A stretch of 64,000 bases of DNA from NCBI RefSeq assembly GCF_000383095.1, contig NZ_AORL01000021.1:620001-684000 (forward strand). The letters run 5' to 3'. The DNA comes from Sphingomonas sp. PR090111-T3T-6A (GTDB lineage: Bacteria > Pseudomonadota > Alphaproteobacteria > Sphingomonadales > Sphingomonadaceae). The position numbers were made by a program, and so were the translations under genes. Under the pieces are notes generated by a model that had not been told where the DNA came from, made no database searches, and saw only the letters and a program-made list of their open reading frames with translations. Below are positions 61,419 through 64,000 of this stretch, piece by piece. The first letter of the stretch is position 1. The number at the start of each line of letters is the position of its first letter.

Positions 61419-64000
61419 TCACCCCACGGCGCGCGGTTCGGGGCCGAGATAGGACGGGGACAGCGGCACGGTGCTCAGGACGAGCTTCTGGAGCACGACA
61501 TTGTCGTCGATCCGCCAGAACTTCACCACATGATGTCCGGCGGCCAAATTCCCCATTGTCGCGGAGAGCCGCCAGACGTTGTCGCATACGGCTTGGGTCC
61601 ACCGTTTCCCGGCCGGATTATCGGATGCGCCGCCGGTGGGCTCGAGGTCCATCTTCAGCGTCTGGATCGGACCATCATCGATCGACACGCCCAAGCGCAG
61701 ACCGCCCGCGCCCATGGTGTCCAGCGTCGGCGCCAGATCGAGCGTCAGCGTCGCCGGCCCCGCTTTCTCGACGGCCACATCATATTCGAGGCAAATGCCA
61801 TCTCCCGGCGACGTCGCGGGCCGTCCCTGAGGAAGCGCCAGCACGGCACCGCCGGTGCGGCTCAAATTGGGAATACGCGCCCAATGCAGCCCCCTTCCGC
61901 CCCTTGCACGGCGGAATGCCGTCGCTTCGATGGCGATCACGCCCTCGAGCACGGGCGCGCGTTCGACGAATTTCGGCTTCTGGTCCCTGCGGTCGCTCGG
62001 CGTATCCGCTCCGACGCGCATGATGCTCGGCATCGTCTGCTGGGTAGGATCGTTCCAGATGACATAGCTCATATGAACCTGCGCCATCATGCCGTCCCAC
62101 TTCCCGTCGTGGATCGTGTGATAGCGCCGGGTCAGCTCGCCATCGCGCGCGAAGCCGGTCTCCACCTCGTCGGCAAAGAAGTTGGCGCGGGCATCGTTGC
62201 GCCCCGCCAGCAGCTTGTTCCACGCGGCCGCATAATAGAGGCGATAGAGGTTCGCCATGGCGGCAATCGGGAACTCGACCAGTTGATAATAGCTGTCGAG
62301 CTGATCGGGGCGCAGCCTGGCGCGCGCATCGAGCATATGGGCTTCCAGGGCGTCCCATTCGGCCACCATCGCGCCGAACTCGCCACCGTCCAGCCCGCCG
62401 GGCGTGATGCCGCCCAGCGGGAAGCTGTCCTGATCGATCAGTTCCGGCTTCCGACGCGCCGTATATCGGCTGTAGGCGGTGATCATCTCGCCGATGCGCC
62501 CGGCCTGTTCCCGGCCGAAAACGGCCTCGGCCCAGGCCGCCGGATAGGCCGCGAGCGCCGCCGGGGTCATCGCCTCCGGGTTCCACGCCATCGCGAGGAA
62601 GAAGCTCAGCGGATATTCCATCGGCTTGATATCGCCGACATTGACGATCCACATCGCCCGCGCGCCGCGCGCATAGGCGAGGTCCATCTGCTGCCAGACC
62701 TTCTCGATCTGGTTGGTGTTGATCCACTTGTAGTTGCGCGGCCCACCGACATAATCGAAGTGGTAATAGATGCCGTAGCCGCCCCGCCGAGCCGGTGTGC
62801 CGGGGGCAGGCAAGCGCCTGATCTGGCCCCAGTTATCATCCGAAAAGAGCAGGGTGACGTCGTCCGGCACCTTCATGCCGTGATCGTAATAATCCTGCAC
62901 CTCTTTGTAGAGCGCCCATATCTGCGGCGTTTCGCTCGCCGGCTTGCCCGTGACATCGGCGATGATCTTGCGCTGGCCCGCCACGATCTGTTCCAGCAAG
63001 GGAACCGCCGCGCCCTCGGTCATGGCCTCGTCGCCGTCGCCGCGCATCCCGATGGTGACGACCGACTCATAGCCCTTGCCGTCGCCCTTCGACATCATCC
63101 GCTCGATCCCGCCGCGCCAGAAGGTGCGGAGGTTCCCGGCATTCCTCGTATAATCCCACGCGCCGCCGGTGACGCCCTGATCCGTGTGGCGATGCCATTC
63201 GTCCTGCGCGCGCATCATCACCTCATGATGCGAGCTGCCCATGACGACGCCCATCGCGTCCGCGAGGCGCTGGTTGTCGGGATCGTCGGCGGCGAAGGCC
63301 TTGGGCGCCCACATAGCGGGCCACAGATAATTGCCCTTCATCCGCAACAGCAGCTCGAACACATGCGCGTAGAGCGCCGCGTTGATCCCGCCGAACTTCT
63401 TTCTGGCCCAGCCGCTGAAGCTGGGGTCCTCGTCGTTGATGAAGAAGCCGCGATAGCGGACCCTGGGCTGATCGCGCCGCGCCCCAGCCGGGATCAGGAC
63501 GTCGCGCCGCCGCGTCACCGGCACATCGGCGAACCAGTACCAGGGCGACACTCCGATCCGCTCGGAGATGTCATAGGTGCCGAATACCGCGCCGCGCCGA
63601 TCGGAACCGACGATCACCAGCGCCTGCGGCACGCCGGGAAAGGGATCGTCGACGACGATCTGAAGGAACGCCTCCCACTCACCGTGAAGGCCGGCCGCAT
63701 CGATTTTTCCGGTCTGGACGAGCCGGTCGATCGTCGGGCTTTGACCGATGACACCGATCACCACGACAGGCCCGCGAAGCGCATCGGGGCTGGCGACCCG
63801 CTGTGGACGCCGCCCGCTCACCCGTTCGAGGTCGCCGGAGAAGCTGTCGGCGACATGCACGACGGCGGTATCCGCGTTGCGGTCGATCAGGATGGCGGCG
63901 GGTACGGCGTTCTCGATCAGGGGGAAGGCCTTTGCGCTTCCCTGCCTGGAAGACGGCCTCGACGACGCGATCAGCGGCGCTCCCAACGAGAATGCCGCAC
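61419..64000 (-). CDS. GH115 family alpha-glucuronidase, N-terminus off the window
   Basis: At least 860 residues are present. The frame is open to the right edge, and the apparent TTG at 63986 is inside a signal-peptide-like stretch (AAFSLGAPLIASS), so the true start is just beyond 64000. Landmarks of GH115 are RYRGFFINDEDPSFSGW, LLLRMKGNYLWPAMW, MGVVMGSSHHEVMMRAQDEW, TIGMRGDGDEAM and LFSDDNWGQIRRLP. GH115 enzymes remove (4-O-methyl)glucuronic acid from xylan, including internal branches. It is exported and probably belongs to a xylan locus extending to the right. Confidence 0.92.
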   Translation of the reverse strand, partial: AAFSLGAPLIASSRPSSRQGSAKAFPLIENAVPAAILIDRNADTAVVHVADSFSGDLERVSGRRPQRVASPDALRGPVVVIGVIGQSPTIDRLVQTGKIDAAGLHGEWEAFLQIVVDDPFPGVPQALVIVGSDRRGAVFGTYDISERIGVSPWYWFADVPVTRRRDVLIPAGARRDQPRVRYRGFFINDEDPSFSGWARKKFGGINAALYAHVFELLLRMKGNYLWPAMWAPKAFAADDPDNQRLADAMGVVMGSSHHEVMMRAQDEWHRHTDQGVTGGAWDYTRNAGNLRTFWRGGIERMMSKGDGKGYESVVTIGMRGDGDEAMTEGAAVPLLEQIVAGQRKIIADVTGKPASETPQIWALYKEVQDYYDHGMKVPDDVTLLFSDDNWGQIRRLPAPGTPARRGGYGIYYHFDYVGGPRNYKWINTNQIEKVWQQMDLAYARGARAMWIVNVGDIKPMEYPLSFFLAMAWNPEAMTPAALAAYPAAWAEAVFGREQAGRIGEMITAYSRYTARRKPELIDQDSFPLGGITPGGLDGGEFGAMVAEWDALEAHMLDARARLRPDQLDSYYQLVEFPIAAMANLYRLYYAAAWNKLLAGRNDARANFFADEVETGFARDGELTRRYHTIHDGKWDGMMAQVHMSYVIWNDPTQQTMPSIMRVGADTPSDRRDQKPKFVERAPVLEGVIAIEATAFRRARGGRGLHWARIPNLSRTGGAVLALPQGRPATSPGDGICLEYDVAVEKAGPATLTLDLAPTLDTMGAGGLRLGVSIDDGPIQTLKMDLEPTGGASDNPAGKRWTQAVCDNVWRLSATMGNLAAGHHVVKFWRIDDNVVLQKLVLSTVPLSPSYLGPEPRAVG

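Overview
The window is GC-rich, almost fully coding DNA from an alphaproteobacterium, most likely a sphingomonad (Sphingomonas or a close relative). The grounds are the gene content: an exosortase A (XrtA)-type exopolysaccharide locus, TonB-dependent receptors (TBDRs) without SusD partners, a Caulobacter/sphingomonad-style maltodextrin locus, and large glycoside hydrolase loci. I saw no tRNA, rRNA, insertion sequence, phage gene or CRISPR array. Genus-level placement is inference.

Layout. (1) 1-10601: an XrtA-associated polysaccharide locus. The leftward arm carries an acyl-CoA ligase, a PLP decarboxylase, a Wza-like export protein, a chain-length determinant, a tyrosine autokinase, an outer-membrane beta-barrel protein and the start of an ExeA-like ATPase. 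The rightward arm carries a GNAT acyltransferase, an acyl carrier protein and two XrtA-associated hydrolases. The exosortase itself is not in the window. (2) 10585-11556: thioredoxin reductase. (3) 11773-21211: a tightly overlapping leftward operon (cytochrome c, sugar isomerase, MFS transporter, gluconate-2-dehydrogenase-type subunit 3, exported isomerase, GMC flavoprotein dehydrogenase, exported Gfo/Idh/MocA oxidoreductase, DUF1080 3-keto-glycoside hydrolase) with a divergent Gfo/Idh/MocA gene. Together these look like a largely periplasmic pathway that oxidises glycosides to 3-keto-glycosides, cleaves them and reduces or isomerises the products.

(4) 21221-38660: a ROK regulator, a TBDR, a GH43 enzyme, three different GH92 enzymes and a GH125 enzyme, then a convergent second TBDR. 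This is an alpha-mannan or mannosylated-glycan utilisation locus. Two of the three GH92 enzymes have Gln where the family's catalytic-acid Glu normally sits. (5) 38946-49136: mixed housekeeping and unknown genes: a small conserved-looking protein, an RBBP9-like hydrolase, a small exported protein, serine acetyltransferase, a cation diffusion facilitator, a 715-residue exported protein of unknown function, CutC, an MHS-type transporter, a dienelactone hydrolase and a sugar porter. (6) 49240-61412: a small membrane protein, a VOC protein and an AraC-type regulator, then a maltodextrin locus: three GH13 enzymes, a MalA-like TBDR, a divergent LacI regulator and an SLC45-like sugar transporter. (7) 61419-64000: a GH115 alpha-glucuronidase running off the right edge.

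Start codons were reassigned from the longest open frames wherever a ribosome binding site, a signal peptide or a 1-4 base stop/start overlap supported it. All product names rest on motif and family recognition by eye. No database search was run.
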